Part shown: positions 47,963 to 57,521 of the stretch, piece after piece | How positions within the stretch are numbered: position 1 is the first letter of the stretch | Layout of the letters: each line of letters starts with the position of its first letter | Source: Rhodobacter sp. 24-YEA-8 | GTDB taxonomy: Bacteria; Pseudomonadota; Alphaproteobacteria; Rhodobacterales; Rhodobacteraceae | Assembly (NCBI RefSeq): GCF_900105075.1 | Contig: NZ_FNSK01000001.1 | Span: 633,001 to 697,000 of the forward strand | Length of the DNA stretch: 64,000 bases | Direction of reading: 5' to 3' | Notes under the pieces: model-generated | The model's input: only the letters and a program-made list of their open reading frames with translations | The model's database searches: none | Told to the model about the DNA's origin: nothing | Program-made: the position numbers and the translations under genes

Positions 47963-48004
47963 GGCTGCGTCAGCAGACGGGGGCAGCGCCCCCTTCCGCA
48001 GGTG

Positions 48005-49219
48005 TCACTGGAGATAGGGCATCGGATCCAGGCTGTCGACGCCTTTGCGGACCTCGAAATGCAGGAAGGACGGGTTGCCCGAACGCACCACACCGATCTG
48101 CTGTCCGCGGCTGACAGAGTCGCCCTTTTTCACCTTCAGCTGGTCGACCCCGGCATAGACCGTCATCAGCCCGTTCGAATGCCGGATCACCACGATCTGC
48201 ACCTGTTCGGTATCGCGGGTGATCGCGGCCACTGTGCCGCCATCTGCGGCCTTGACCGCCGAGCCGGCTGCCGCGCCGATATTGATGCCCTGGTTCGACT
48301 TTCTGTCATAGCCTTTGACGATGCTGCCCGAGGCCGGCATCGTCATGCGCGAGGCCGAAGCGCCGGTGCGGCTTGCCCCCATATCGGGTGAGGAAGGAGT
48401 GCCTGCGGGTTTCGTGCCGGTCGGCGTCGTCTTCTCATCGGGCAGGGGTTTCGAGGCCGAGGGCGGCACCGGGGTCGCGCTTCCCGAGCCCGGTGCCGAG
48501 GGTTTCGGCTCGGGATTCGGGGCGGCGCCGGTTGCGACCGGGATGATCAGTGTCTGACCTTCGCGGATCGCCATATCCGATCCCAGCCCGTTCCATTCTG
48601 CCAGCGATTTCGCCGAAACATTATAGGCGCGCGCGATGATGAAGGCCGTCTCGCCGCGTTTCACCGTGTGGCGGGTCGGCTCTTTGCCGCCGCCCGGCGT
48701 GGTCACGGCCGCCGGTTTCGTGCTGGCGGGAGGCGGCAGGGCCGAGCTTTCCACCCGGTCAAGCGCCGCCGTTGCGCCTGCGGTGATATCGACCGGGGCA
48801 GTTGCGACCATCGGCTGCGGCGCCGCGGCGACCCGGCCGGGGAGCAGCAAAAGCTCGCCCTCGCGCAGCGGATCGTTGATCTGCAGCGAGTTGGTGCGCG
48901 CCACATCGGTTGCACTCAGCCCCAGCCGCGAGGACATGGTGGCGACCGTTTCGCCGCGCCGCGCCTGGGCCATCTGATAGCCAGGATATGACAGCACGCC
49001 ATTGCCATCGGGGACCGGGCGCGAAGCTGTCGCCTGGCGCGCCTCTTCCGAAGTCCCGCCGGGGCCGCCGCGCAGATCCCAGTCGAAATTATTGTTGTTC
49101 ACGCAGCCTGTCAGCGCCATCGTGGCACAGGACATGAGAACCAGCCCCAGCCTCGACCGTCCCCTGCCTTGGCCTGGCAAAACGCTGCGCCTCACGGGAT
49201 CATGGGAAATCTGGGTCAT
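48005..49219 (-). CDS. nlpD: NlpD-like lipoprotein with LysM repeats and degenerate LytM domain
   Basis: 404 residues. Lipobox LTGC (Cys39) after a long basic N-terminus. Two LysM peptidoglycan-binding repeats (about 83-130 with YQMAQARRGETVATMSSRLG; about 183-228 with HTVKRGETAFIIARAYNV), a Pro/Thr/Ala linker, and a C-terminal M23/LytM domain. The metal ligands are lost: HxGxD reads NQGINIG, and the final HLHFE reads FLHFEVR. NlpD-type proteins with such loss act as amidase activators in cell division rather than as enzymes (family knowledge). It is the last gene of the surE-pcm-nlpD set. Confidence 0.9.
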   Translation of the reverse strand: MTQISHDPVRRSVLPGQGRGRSRLGLVLMSCATMALTGCVNNNNFDWDLRGGPGGTSEEARQATASRPVPDGNGVLSYPGYQMAQARRGETVATMSSRLGLSATDVARTNSLQINDPLREGELLLLPGRVAAAPQPMVATAPVDITAGATAALDRVESSALPPPASTKPAAVTTPGGGKEPTRHTVKRGETAFIIARAYNVSAKSLAEWNGLGSDMAIREGQTLIIPVATGAAPNPEPKPSAPGSGSATPVPPSASKPLPDEKTTPTGTKPAGTPSSPDMGASRTGASASRMTMPASGSIVKGYDRKSNQGINIGAAAGSAVKAADGGTVAAITRDTEQVQIVVIRHSNGLMTVYAGVDQLKVKKGDSVSRGQQIGVVRSGNPSFLHFEVRKGVDSLDPMPYLQ

Positions 49220-49290
49220 CTGCTCCGCCTTTTGCCTTTTCGCCTCATTCTTCCGGGATTTGCCCCCGGTTCTGCCTGTTTCAGGTGATT

Positions 49291-49971
49291 CTACTCATTC
49301 CCGAGCCCTTCGACCAGAGGGACAAACCGCACCGGGCGAAGTTCCTCGTAATCAAAGCCATTTGGCAGCCGTTTCACCCGGATCAGCTGCTGCACCGTAT
49401 CGGATTGCCCGACCGGCAGCACCATGATGCCCCCGGGTTTCAGCTGCGCGAGCAGCGGTCCCGGCGGGTCTTCGGCGGCGGCCGTCACAAGAATGCGGTC
49501 GAACGGCGCCTGATCGGGCAGGCCGAAAGACCCGTCCCGCGCCAGCGCCGTCACATTGGTCAGGCCCATGGATGCGAAAATCTCCTGAGCCTCGCGCGAG
49601 AGGCGGCGCCAGCGGTCGACCGTATAGACCCTTCGCGCCAGCGAAGACAGGATCGCGGCCTGATAGCCCGAGCCGGTGCCGATTTCGAGCACGGTATCGC
49701 GAGGGCCGACCTGGAGGGCCTGGGTCATCAGCCCCACCACCGAGGGCTGCGAGATCGTCTGGCCGCAAGAGATCGGCAGCGGCATGTCATCATAGGCGCG
49801 CGCGGCAAAGACGCCTTTCACAAAGCGGCCGCGATCCACCTTTTCCATGGCCGAAAGCACGCGGCTGTCGGTCACCCCATGCGAGCGCAAGGCAAAGAGA
49901 AAACGCATTTTTCGTTCGGCATGGCAGCCGGAGGCCTCGTCCTCGGTATCCTCCGGCTGCCATGCGCTCAT
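49291..49971 (-). CDS. pcm: Protein-L-isoaspartate O-methyltransferase
   Basis: 226 residues. Methylates isoaspartyl residues in damaged proteins with S-adenosylmethionine. SAM motif [16 protein letters not shown], the PCMT segment [20 protein letters not shown], and [19 protein letters not shown] with the C-terminal [12 protein letters not shown]. It overlaps the surE stop by ATGA. Confidence 0.94.
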   Translation of the reverse strand: MSAWQPEDTEDEASGCHAERKMRFLFALRSHGVTDSRVLSAMEKVDRGRFVKGVFAARAYDDMPLPISCGQTISQPSVVGLMTQALQVGPRDTVLEIGTGSGYQAAILSSLARRVYTVDRWRRLSREAQEIFASMGLTNVTALARDGSFGLPDQAPFDRILVTAAAEDPPGPLLAQLKPGGIMVLPVGQSDTVQQLIRVKRLPNGFDYEELRPVRFVPLVEGLGNE

Positions 49972-50753
49972 CCGAGGCGCGCCGCCAGATCGGCGAGCAG
50001 GTCATGGGCGGTCAGATCGGCGCGCAAAGGCGTGACCGAGATATGACCTGCGAGGTTCACCTCGGCATCGGTTCCGGGAAGGGTGGGGCTGTGCTGCGGC
50101 CCGCCCTTGATCCAGAGGAACCGGCGCCCATTGGGCGAGACCTGACCTTCGGCCGAGAAAGACGTATCGCGGCGGAAGCCCTGGGCGGCCACGCGCAGGG
50201 GCCTGGTCTGAGCTGCGGGCAGCGGCGGGAAATTCACATTATAGAAGATGCGGTAATCATCTTCGGTCCAGATGCCATTTTCCAGCAGGCGGCGGATAAT
50301 CCCGGCGCCATGAACGCGCGCGCTTTCGAACTGGTCAGACAGACCATCCGTCTCGGGTCCCATATATTGCGACAGCGCAACGGCGGGAATGCCCTGCAGC
50401 GCGCCTTCCATTGCGGCGCCGATAGTGCCGGAATAAAGCACATTCTCGGCCGAGTTATTGCCGCGATTGACGCCCGACAGCACCAGATCGGGTTTTGCGC
50501 CCTGAAGCACATCATAGATCGCCGCCAGCACGCAATCGGCGGGGCTGCCCTCGGCCGCATAGCGGCGATGGCCGAGTTTCGCGATGGCCATGGGCTTGTT
50601 GTAGCTGATGCAATGGCCGACGCCCGATTGCTCGAAAGCGGGGGCAACGGTCCAGACCTCACCGCCCGGTCCGGCGATTTCGGTTGCGATCTCGTACAGC
50701 ACTTCAAGCCCCTGGGCGTTGATGCCGTCGTCATTGGTGATCAGAATGCGCAT
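49968..50753 (-). CDS. surE: 5'/3'-nucleotidase SurE
   Basis: 261 residues. Metal-dependent nucleoside monophosphatase with acid-phosphatase fold. The N-terminal metal site [20 protein letters not shown] and [20 protein letters not shown] and the [15 protein letters not shown] segment are diagnostic. First gene of the classical surE-pcm-nlpD arrangement, coupled to pcm by ATGA. Confidence 0.95.
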   Translation of the reverse strand: MRILITNDDGINAQGLEVLYEIATEIAGPGGEVWTVAPAFEQSGVGHCISYNKPMAIAKLGHRRYAAEGSPADCVLAAIYDVLQGAKPDLVLSGVNRGNNSAENVLYSGTIGAAMEGALQGIPAVALSQYMGPETDGLSDQFESARVHGAGIIRRLLENGIWTEDDYRIFYNVNFPPLPAAQTRPLRVAAQGFRRDTSFSAEGQVSPNGRRFLWIKGGPQHSPTLPGTDAEVNLAGHISVTPLRADLTAHDLLADLAARLG

Positions 50754-50985
50754 GATATCCTCTGGCTGGACTTCTGATTAGCCGGATCGGGGCTTTGCTT
50801 CAAGCTATGTGGCCCTGAAAGACCCGTCAGACGCGCTGAATGATGTGCATAATTGCGGCCTGGATACCGCAGGTTGACATCTGACAGCACCGGACCGCGC
50901 AAAGCCCGCAGCGCAAAGGGGCGCAAAGCCATGCGCAGGCGGTGGGGGACTTGCCGCGAAGGGGCAGAGGCCTTAGCTCTGGTTC

Positions 50986-51783
50986 ATGCGAAAATTCATC
51001 CCCTTTCTGAAAAAGCCGCCGCTGGTTCCGGTGATCCGTCTTGAGGGCCAGATCGGCCAGGGGGGCAGGGCGCTGAATGATGCCGGCCTTGCTCTGGCAA
51101 TCGAGCGCGCCTTTTCGCGCGGCAAACCTGCGGCTGTGGCGCTGGCGATCAATTCGCCCGGCGGCTCGCCGGTGCAATCAAGCCTGATCGCGGCGCGGGT
51201 CCGGCGGCTCGCCGATGAAAAGAAGATCCCCGTCCATGCCTTTGTCGAGGATGTGGCGGCTTCGGGCGGCTATTGGCTGGCGACCGCCGCCGATGATATC
51301 TGGGTCGATGCAAGCTCGACCATCGGCTCGATCGGGGTGATCATGGCGGGCTTTGGCCTAACCGATCTGATCGCCCGCCACGGGATCGAACGCCGGGTCC
51401 ATACGGCCGGCACGTCGAAGAGCTTCGCCGACCCGTTCCGGCCCCAGAGCGAGGAGGATGTCGCCCGCATCCGCGCGCTGCTGACGCCGCTGCACCAGAA
51501 TTTCATCGCGCATGTGAAGGCGCGGCGCGGGGCAAGGCTGGAGGCCGGGGCCGATCTCTTCAACGCCGATATCTGGCTGGGCCAGCAGGCGGTGGATCTG
51601 GGCCTTGTCGATGGCGTTGCGCATCTGAAACCGAAGCTGCGCGAGATTTACGGCGACAAGGTCCGCCTGCTTCCGGTGACCACCCGCAAACGCGGGCTGC
51701 TCAGCCGTTTCGGCCTCAACCTTGGCGAGGCGGCGCTGGCTGCCGCAGAGGAGCGCGCGATGTTTGCACGTTACGGGCTCTGA
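50986..51783 (+). CDS. S49-family (SohB/SppA-like) peptidase
   Basis: 265 residues. The ClpP-like fold of the S49 family is indicated by INSPGGSPVQSSLIAARVRR, the nucleophile region VEDVAASGGYWLATAADDIW (Ser in ASGG) and the Lys-containing HTAGTSKSFADPFRP that completes a Ser-Lys dyad. An N-terminal membrane helix is not obvious; the N-terminus is short and basic (KFIPFLKKPPLVPVIRL). Members degrade signal peptides or membrane protein fragments. One base separates it from the next small gene. Confidence 0.88.
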   Translation: MRKFIPFLKKPPLVPVIRLEGQIGQGGRALNDAGLALAIERAFSRGKPAAVALAINSPGGSPVQSSLIAARVRRLADEKKIPVHAFVEDVAASGGYWLATAADDIWVDASSTIGSIGVIMAGFGLTDLIARHGIERRVHTAGTSKSFADPFRPQSEEDVARIRALLTPLHQNFIAHVKARRGARLEAGADLFNADIWLGQQAVDLGLVDGVAHLKPKLREIYGDKVRLLPVTTRKRGLLSRFGLNLGEAALAAAEERAMFARYGL

Positions 51784-51784
51784 C

Positions 51785-51967
51785 ATGGTGTGGAAAATCA
51801 TCCTCATCTTTCTCTGCGCCATGGCTCTTGTCGGGATGATCGGCAAGATCCTGTTCCCCGATGCGCGGATGCTGCGCGGGCGCCCGGCAAAGGCCGCAAA
51901 ATGCGGGCATTGTGGCCGGCCGTTGCTGGGGCGCTCGCCCTGTGACTGCCGCAAGGGGAAGAAGTGA
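51785..51967 (+). CDS. Small zinc-ribbon membrane protein
   Basis: 60 residues. A membrane helix (WKIILIFLCAMALVGMIGKI) is followed by a short cytoplasmic tail with KCGHCGRPLLGRSPCDC, a compact four-Cys zinc-binding ribbon, and a basic end KGKK. It is translated between the S49 peptidase and the SDR gene and overlaps the latter (GTGA at 51964). Function unknown. Confidence 0.75.
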   Translation: MVWKIILIFLCAMALVGMIGKILFPDARMLRGRPAKAAKCGHCGRPLLGRSPCDCRKGKK

Positions 51968-52749
51968 AGACGGCGCTGGTCACCGGGGCCGGGCGCAGGC
52001 TTGGCCGTGCGATGGCGCTGTACCTGGCCGGTCGCGGCTGGGATGTGGCGGTGCATTACCAGAAGTCCGGGACGGCGGCGGCGGAGGTGGTGGCCGGGAT
52101 CACCGCGCTTGGCCGGCGCGCGGTGGCCTTAAAGGCCGATCTGCTGGATGAGGCCGCCTGCGAGGCGCTGATCCCGCAGGCGGTGGCCGCGCTTGGGCCG
52201 CTGACACTTCTGGTGAATAATGCCTCGATATTCGAGCCGGACACGATCCGCTCTGCCACCCGTGACAGCTGGGATCGCCATATCGGATCGAACCTGCGCG
52301 CGCCCTATCTGCTGATCCAGGGCTTTGCCCGCCAATGCCCGCCTGCGCTGACCGATGCTATGGGCGAGCGGCTGGCGCAGGGGATGGTGATCAATATGAT
52401 CGACCAGCGCGTTCTGGCGCCCGGACCGGATTTCTCGACCTATACGATTGCCAAGATGGGCCTCTGGGCGCTGACGCAAACGGCGGCGCAGGAGCTTGCG
52501 CCCGATATCCGCGTCAATGCCATCGGGCCGGGGCCGACCCTGATCGCAGAAAGCCAGTCCGAGGCCGATTATGGCGCTGAACGCAGCGGCACGATTTTGC
52601 AGCGCGGTGTCGGTCTGGACGACATCACTTCCGCGCTTGGCTACCTGACCGAGAGCCCTGCCGTGACCGGCCAGATGATCGCGGTCGATGCCGGTCAGCA
52701 CTTCGGCGCCCGGGGCCAGGGCGCGTTCCGGCCGGGTCAGGGGCGTTAA
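51964..52749 (+). CDS. SDR-family reductase, FolM/pteridine reductase-like
   Basis: 261 residues, GTG start at 51964 overlapping the previous stop. Cofactor site ALVTGAGRRLGRAMALYLAG with the extra Arg typical of NADPH-dependent pteridine reductases; NNASIFEPDTI; catalytic YTIAK. The C-terminal GQMIAVDAGQHFG is typical. The TGxxxRxG-type motif and NNASxF favour a FolM-like dihydropteridine or dihydromonapterin reductase, but the substrate is inferred. Confidence 0.85.
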   Translation: MKTALVTGAGRRLGRAMALYLAGRGWDVAVHYQKSGTAAAEVVAGITALGRRAVALKADLLDEAACEALIPQAVAALGPLTLLVNNASIFEPDTIRSATRDSWDRHIGSNLRAPYLLIQGFARQCPPALTDAMGERLAQGMVINMIDQRVLAPGPDFSTYTIAKMGLWALTQTAAQELAPDIRVNAIGPGPTLIAESQSEADYGAERSGTILQRGVGLDDITSALGYLTESPAVTGQMIAVDAGQHFGARGQGAFRPGQGR

Positions 52750-53075
52750 CTTGTCCACTTTCGCCCCTTTCTTCACAAGCCTGTTACGAAAAGGCCTGAT
52801 TTCTCAACGCCTTGACGTAAGTGAGAAAATATTCTCCTGTTTTTCAATGCTTTATGAAAATGCCCAAAAATTAGGCAAACCGGTGAGGCCTGCCGAAAAC
52901 AAGGAAAATTCCGGCTTCACGAAAGTTTCTCCTCATACTTATCCACAGAAACGGTGGACTTCTTCCCTCTTGCTCCTGGCTCTGGTTCATTGCAGCGCGG
53001 AGGCAGAATCGTGACCTTCTGCATTTGTCTTTTGACGGCAACGGATATGTCAGCGGATGCGCCACGGGGCAGGCC
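52750..53075. promoter_or_regulatory. AT-rich spacer with perfect DnaA box upstream of uvrC
   Basis: Markedly AT-richer than its surroundings from about 52770 to 52960. It contains a perfect DnaA-box sequence TTATCCACA at 52939-52947 and a 7-of-9 match TTGTCCACT at 52751-52759. It also has an imperfect palindrome GAGAA-N4-TTCTC at 52823-52836 and several A/T runs. No ORF is credible here apart from the upstream extension of uvrC from TTG 53025. It may be the uvrC promoter region, perhaps under DnaA control. Confidence 0.5.
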
Positions 53076-54929
53076 ATGAGCACAGCGACACGCAGCGGAT
53101 ATGAGGTGATCCAGGACTATCTGCGGCTGCTTGACGGCAGCCCGGGGGTGTACCGCATGCTCAATGCCGCCTCCGAGGTGCTTTACGTCGGCAAGGCGCG
53201 TAATCTGAAAGCGCGGGTGTCGAATTATGCGCGCCCGACCGGCAATTCGAACCGTATCCAGCGCATGATCGCGGAAACGCATTCGATGATGTTCCTGACG
53301 ACCCGCACCGAGGTCGAGGCTTTGCTGCTGGAACAGAACCTGATCAAGCAGCTGAAGCCGCGCTACAATGTGCTGATGCGGGACGACAAGTCGTTCCCCT
53401 ATATCCTGATCGGCGGCGCGCATGATTTCCCGCAGCTGAAAAAGCACCGCGGCGCGCGGAAGGAAAAGGGCAGCTATTTCGGGCCGTTTGCGAGCGCGGG
53501 CGCGGTGAACCGGACCCTGAACCAGTTGCAGAAAGTGTTCCTGCTGCGGAACTGTACCGACAGCGTTTTCGCCAGCCGGACGCGGCCCTGCCTGCAATAT
53601 CAGATCAAACGCTGTGCCGCGCCCTGCGTGGGCAAGGTGTCAGAGGCGGAATATGACGCGCTGGTGCAGGATGCCGGGCGCTTCCTGTCGGGGAAATCCT
53701 CGACCATCCAGGCCGAACTGGCGGCGCAGATGCAAAAAGCCTCGGACGAGCTGGAATTCGAACGCGCGGCGGCGCTGCGCGACCGGATCCAGGCGCTGAC
53801 GGCGGTGCAGTCTTCGCAGGGGATCAATCCGCGCACGGTCTCTGAGGCGGATATCGTGGCGCTGCATCTCGATCATGGCCAGGCCTGTGTGCAGGTGTTT
53901 TTCATCCGCGCGAATCAGTCCTGGGGCAATCAGGATTTCTACCCGAAAACCGGCTCGGGGGCCGAGGAGGCCGAGATCCTCGAGGCCTTCCTGACGCAGT
54001 TTTACGACAATAAGGAGCCGCCGCGCCTTGTGTTGCTGTCACATGCGCCGGAGGACCCGGATCTGGTCAGCGCGGCGCTGAGTGAGCGCGCCGGCCATAA
54101 GGTCGAGCTTGCGGTGCCGCAGCGGGGCGAGAAGGCCGAGCTGGTCGAGAATGCCGCGAGGAATGCCCGCGAAAGCCTTGCGCGGCGGATGTCGGAATCG
54201 GCGACGCAACGGCGGTTGCTTGACGGTCTGGCAGAGGCATTCGGGCTGGAAGGCCCGCCGGACCGCATCGAAATCTATGACAACGCCCATATCCAGGGCG
54301 CACATCCGATTGGCGGTATGGTGGTGGCGGGGCCGGAGGGCTTTCTGAAATCGCAATATCGCAAGTTCAATATCAAGGGCGCGGCGGGCGCGGCCGGTGA
54401 CGATTTCGGCATGATGCGAGAGGTGATGACGCGGCGGTTTGAACGGCTGGTGCGCGAAGACCCGGACCGCCAGTCCGATGCCTGGCCGGATCTCCTGCTG
54501 ATCGACGGCGGCGCCGGGCAGATTTCGGCGGTCGAAGAGATCCTTGCCGATCTCGGGATCGAGGATATGCAGGTGATCGGGGTCGCGAAGGGCATTGACC
54601 GCGATCACGGCAAGGAAGAATTCCACCGCAAGGGCCAGCGTCCCTTCGCGCTGCAACGCAATGACCCGGTGCTTTATTTCATTCAGCGCCTGCGTGATGA
54701 GGCGCATCGCTGGGCCAATGGCGCGCATCGGGCGAAACGCGCGAAAGTGGTCAGTGCAACGCCGCTCGACGAGATCCCGGGTGTAGGGGCCGCGCGCAAA
54801 CGCGCCCTGCTGGCGCATTTCGGCTCGGCCAGGGCGGTCAGTCGGGCGGCCCTGCCGGATCTGATGGCGGTCGAGGGGATTTCCGAGGCGATGGCCGAGA
54901 CGGTCTATAATTTCTTCCATCGCGAGTAG
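53076..54929 (+). CDS. uvrC: Excinuclease ABC subunit C
   Basis: 617 residues from ATG 53076. Makes both incisions in nucleotide excision repair. GIY-YIG nuclease segment GSPGVYRM and [16 protein letters not shown] (about 21-48), Cys-containing linker [22 protein letters not shown] motif [20 protein letters not shown], RNase H-like domain [19 protein letters not shown], and C-terminal helix-hairpin-helix [20 protein letters not shown]. The frame is open to TTG 53025. MSTATRSG at 53076 gives the usual distance to the GIY motif, but the start is not certain. Confidence 0.93.
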   Translation: MSTATRSGYEVIQDYLRLLDGSPGVYRMLNAASEVLYVGKARNLKARVSNYARPTGNSNRIQRMIAETHSMMFLTTRTEVEALLLEQNLIKQLKPRYNVLMRDDKSFPYILIGGAHDFPQLKKHRGARKEKGSYFGPFASAGAVNRTLNQLQKVFLLRNCTDSVFASRTRPCLQYQIKRCAAPCVGKVSEAEYDALVQDAGRFLSGKSSTIQAELAAQMQKASDELEFERAAALRDRIQALTAVQSSQGINPRTVSEADIVALHLDHGQACVQVFFIRANQSWGNQDFYPKTGSGAEEAEILEAFLTQFYDNKEPPRLVLLSHAPEDPDLVSAALSERAGHKVELAVPQRGEKAELVENAARNARESLARRMSESATQRRLLDGLAEAFGLEGPPDRIEIYDNAHIQGAHPIGGMVVAGPEGFLKSQYRKFNIKGAAGAAGDDFGMMREVMTRRFERLVREDPDRQSDAWPDLLLIDGGAGQISAVEEILADLGIEDMQVIGVAKGIDRDHGKEEFHRKGQRPFALQRNDPVLYFIQRLRDEAHRWANGAHRAKRAKVVSATPLDEIPGVGAARKRALLAHFGSARAVSRAALPDLMAVEGISEAMAETVYNFFHRE

Positions 54930-54949
54930 GGGCCTGACGCCGGGGGCTT

Positions 54950-54996
54950 CGTTCTCCCGGATCCCCGCGGGGTACTTTCTGGCAGAAAATGAGCGG
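54950..54996. repeat. Intergenic element related to the Rhodobacterales-type repeat
   Basis: CGGATCCCCGCGGGGTACTT then TCTGGCAGAAAATGA lies between uvrC and the next gene. The palindromic CCCCGCGGGG and the trailing GCAGAAAATGA are a looser version of the elements at 4790 and 47890. The assignment rests on similarity of layout only. Confidence 0.4.
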
Positions 54997-55019
54997 ATCT
55001 TCAGGCAGCAGGGGGCAAT

Positions 55020-55700
55020 ATGCGGTTTCTGGATTTCACCTCATGGCAGACATTGCTGGCGACGGTTGCCAGTTTGCTGCTGGTGACGCTGATCGGTGTG
55101 GGGATCCGCATTGTCATGATGCTGACGATTCAGCAGCGTCAGCAGCGGATGAACCGTCAGATCAATGAGCGGCTGAAAGTGCTGATCGCGGCTTACAAGG
55201 TGCTGGGCGGATCATTTACGGGCACGCTGACGGTCGATCCGACCCATTTGCGTGACCTGCGGGCCCGGCTGGAAGCCGAGGGCGCCGAGGCAGAAGTGAT
55301 CAACTCGTCAGCCAGCCGGCTGGAGCGGACACGGGTGGTGCGCGATGCGGTGGAGGCGGCGCTGTCGGATATCATCCTGCTCGGGACAAAGGAACAGGTG
55401 CGGCTTGCTGCGGCGGCCGCGGCCGATATGGCGGCAGGGCGGCCGGTGCCGACGGCGGAGCTGGTCATTTCCCTGCGCGCCTATATCCGCGCGGCGCTGG
55501 ATCTGGAGCCGGTGCCGGCTGATGTGGTGATCCCGGCTCAGGGTCCGACACGGGGCGGTGCTGCGGCGGGCAAATCCGGAGGGCGCGGCGGAGATGGCGG
55601 CGGCTCTGGTGGAGGTGGCGGCGGTATGGGCGGCGGCGGTGGCATAGGGGGCGGTGGTATGGGTATGGGACCGGGCCAGCGCGAGGGCGAAAGCAGCTGA
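55020..55700 (+). CDS. Membrane-anchored protein with Gly-rich tail, function unknown
   Basis: 226 residues. One N-terminal membrane helix (TLLATVASLLLVTLIGVGIR), then a charged helical cytoplasmic or periplasmic body (QQRQQRMNRQINERLKVL; LRARLEAEGAEAEV; RTRVVRDAVEAALSDIILLG), then a low-complexity tail of about 50 residues almost entirely Gly with Met and Ser. No family recognised. It starts 90 bases after uvrC and lies 68 bases before a PAS-domain gene in the same direction. Confidence 0.7.
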   Translation: MRFLDFTSWQTLLATVASLLLVTLIGVGIRIVMMLTIQQRQQRMNRQINERLKVLIAAYKVLGGSFTGTLTVDPTHLRDLRARLEAEGAEAEVINSSASRLERTRVVRDAVEAALSDIILLGTKEQVRLAAAAAADMAAGRPVPTAELVISLRAYIRAALDLEPVPADVVIPAQGPTRGGAAAGKSGGRGGDGGGSGGGGGGMGGGGGIGGGGMGMGPGQREGESS

Positions 55701-55768
55701 GGCGGCTGGCAAGGAGTCCTTAAACCTCTGGCGGCAACATAGGGTGATTCTGATCGACAGGTGCCAAT

Positions 55769-57028
55769 GTGACCCGCCCGACCGAGCTGACCGATAATTG
55801 TGAGGCTGAGTTCGCCTTTTCCGAGCTGATCTATTCGCGCACCTGTCCGCGCGGGCTGATCCGGTCGGGGAATTCCGTGTTCCGACGCATGGCCGGGATC
55901 CCCTGGGCCGATCTGATCGGGGCGCCGCACCGGGTTATTCGCCATCCTGATATGCCGAAAGGGTTCTTCTACCTGTTCTGGCAGATGCTGAAAGCGGGCG
56001 AGCCCGCGGTCGGCTATGTCAAAAACCGCAAGGCGGATGGCGGCTATTACTGGGTCCTCGCGGCTGCAATGCCCTGCGAAGGGGGGTTCTTTTCGGTGAG
56101 GTTACGCCCCTCAAGCCCGATTTTTGAAAAGACCCGGTCGGAATATGCCGGGTTACGCGAGCGCGAACAAAGCGAGGGACTGACGCCCGAGGCCTCGTCG
56201 CAGATCCTGCTGGCCCGGCTCGCAGAGCTGGGGTTCCCCAGCTATGATGCCTTTGCGGCCCAGGCGCTGGCGACAGAAATCCGGTCGCGGGATATGCAGC
56301 TGAAACGGCCGGTGGATCGCAGCACCGAGACGCTGGCCTCGCTCCTGAGCCTTCTTGTCGAGACACTATCGGAACAGGCGCGGCTGGTGTCGCAGTTTTC
56401 CGATCTGGTGCTGCTGCCGGTGAATATGCGGCTGGTTGCGGCCCGGCTGGAACCCCAGGGCGGGCCGATCAGCCAGATTTCGGTGAATTACAAGAATTCC
56501 TCGGAAGAGATCTCGCGCCGGCTTTCGGAATTCGTATCGGGCAAGGGCAATCTTTGCGGACAGATGGCCAGCGCCGTGCGCCGAAGTCTGATCCTTGCCG
56601 GAACCTCGCGGCTCCAGGGCGAGCTGGTCGAGATCTACAATAATGGCGAAAGGGTTGAACGCGAAAAAGACGGCGAAGAGCGACGGGTCGAAGGCAAGGT
56701 TCTGGAAGGGGTGATCCGCGATTCCCGTACTTCGGCCCAGGTTTCCCTGAAAGAGGCCGGCAAGCTGGCGGGGATCCTCAATGAGGCCAGTATGGATCTC
56801 AGGCGGATGATCCTGGGCCTTGATACGATCCGCATTCTGGCCCGGGTGGAAAGCCGCAAGACCCAGGACAGCCAGACCGCGCTGACTGCCACAATTGATC
56901 GTATTGACGAGGTGCAGGCGTCGGTCTCGGAAAGCCTGAAGGCATTGATGGATCGCTCTGCCGCGATTGATCAGGCGCTGACCCTGCTGCGCGCGCCTGA
57001 GCGCAGCAAGACCCTGGCTGCGAGCTGA
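55769..57028 (+). CDS. PAS-domain sensory protein, Aer-like N-terminus
   Basis: 419 residues, GTG start. Residues about 15-110 form a PAS domain of the aerotaxis type (ELIYSRTCPRGLIRSGNSVF; IGAPHRVIRHPDMPKGFFY; GYVKNRKADGGYYWVLAAAM). The conserved xHPDMP..F and KNRxxxGxYYW match FAD-binding PAS of Aer-like proteins. The remainder is long alpha-helical (heptad-like; LASLLSLLVETLSEQARLV; AQVSLKEAGKLAGILNEAS) with no HAMP, transmembrane helix, MCP signalling tip, kinase or GGDEF. A soluble redox or oxygen sensor is inferred. Confidence 0.82.
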   Translation: MTRPTELTDNCEAEFAFSELIYSRTCPRGLIRSGNSVFRRMAGIPWADLIGAPHRVIRHPDMPKGFFYLFWQMLKAGEPAVGYVKNRKADGGYYWVLAAAMPCEGGFFSVRLRPSSPIFEKTRSEYAGLREREQSEGLTPEASSQILLARLAELGFPSYDAFAAQALATEIRSRDMQLKRPVDRSTETLASLLSLLVETLSEQARLVSQFSDLVLLPVNMRLVAARLEPQGGPISQISVNYKNSSEEISRRLSEFVSGKGNLCGQMASAVRRSLILAGTSRLQGELVEIYNNGERVEREKDGEERRVEGKVLEGVIRDSRTSAQVSLKEAGKLAGILNEASMDLRRMILGLDTIRILARVESRKTQDSQTALTATIDRIDEVQASVSESLKALMDRSAAIDQALTLLRAPERSKTLAAS

Positions 57029-57521
57029 GGGAACCGGCGAGGGGATACCTGTCCGTTTCCCGGCAGCAGGAAGGGCTTTCTGAAAGCGGAGGCTTTTGTG
57101 GAGTCTCTGGCGACATCGGGATCACCTGGCTGACAGCGGGCCGCGCCAGATCCCGCCCGCGTCGAAATGGTGAGGCAGTGAGAAGGCAAGGCCTCTGCCG
57201 CAGCTGACGCCAGCCATCACGGGCACCAGACTGGTGCTGGTACCGTCCGGCAGCAGGAGGTAACCGTTATGTACAGGTCAGAACCGGTAGGCGGATTTCA
57301 GCTGCCGCAGATTCACCCGGATCAGAAAGCGGCTTCGGCCTGCATCCGGAAAAAATACGACGCATTTCTCCTGTTCCTAACGGGCGGCCGGCAAAGAGGT
57401 CTGGCCTGTATGCGATAACAGGCGGTCGACAGCGGTATAAAGGTCACCCTGTCGGGCAAGGTCTTTGTCAAATCCTTTGTCCCCCTTTCCAGAGGCCGAA
57501 GCCTCGGCTACGAATGGCGGC
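57029..57521. other. Intergenic stretch between PAS gene and pgsA
   Basis: About 490 bases without a credible gene. It includes ribosome-site-like AGGAGG near 57256 followed by an ATG at 57270, but the frame it opens (YRSEPVGGFQLPQIHPDQK and on) is short, has no recognisable motif and runs into a stop near 57415. It may be a pseudogene scrap. The pgsA upstream region is the right end. Confidence 0.45.

Noticed and set aside
52750..53075. Chromosomal replication origin
   Set aside because: Only one perfect and one weak DnaA box were found, and the flanking genes are not those usually beside alphaproteobacterial oriC, so it is kept as a regulatory spacer only.
57270..57415. Short ORF behind an AGGAGG-like site before pgsA
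   Set aside because: Under 50 codons, no signal peptide, membrane helix or motif; kept only as a possible pseudogene scrap in the intergenic entry.
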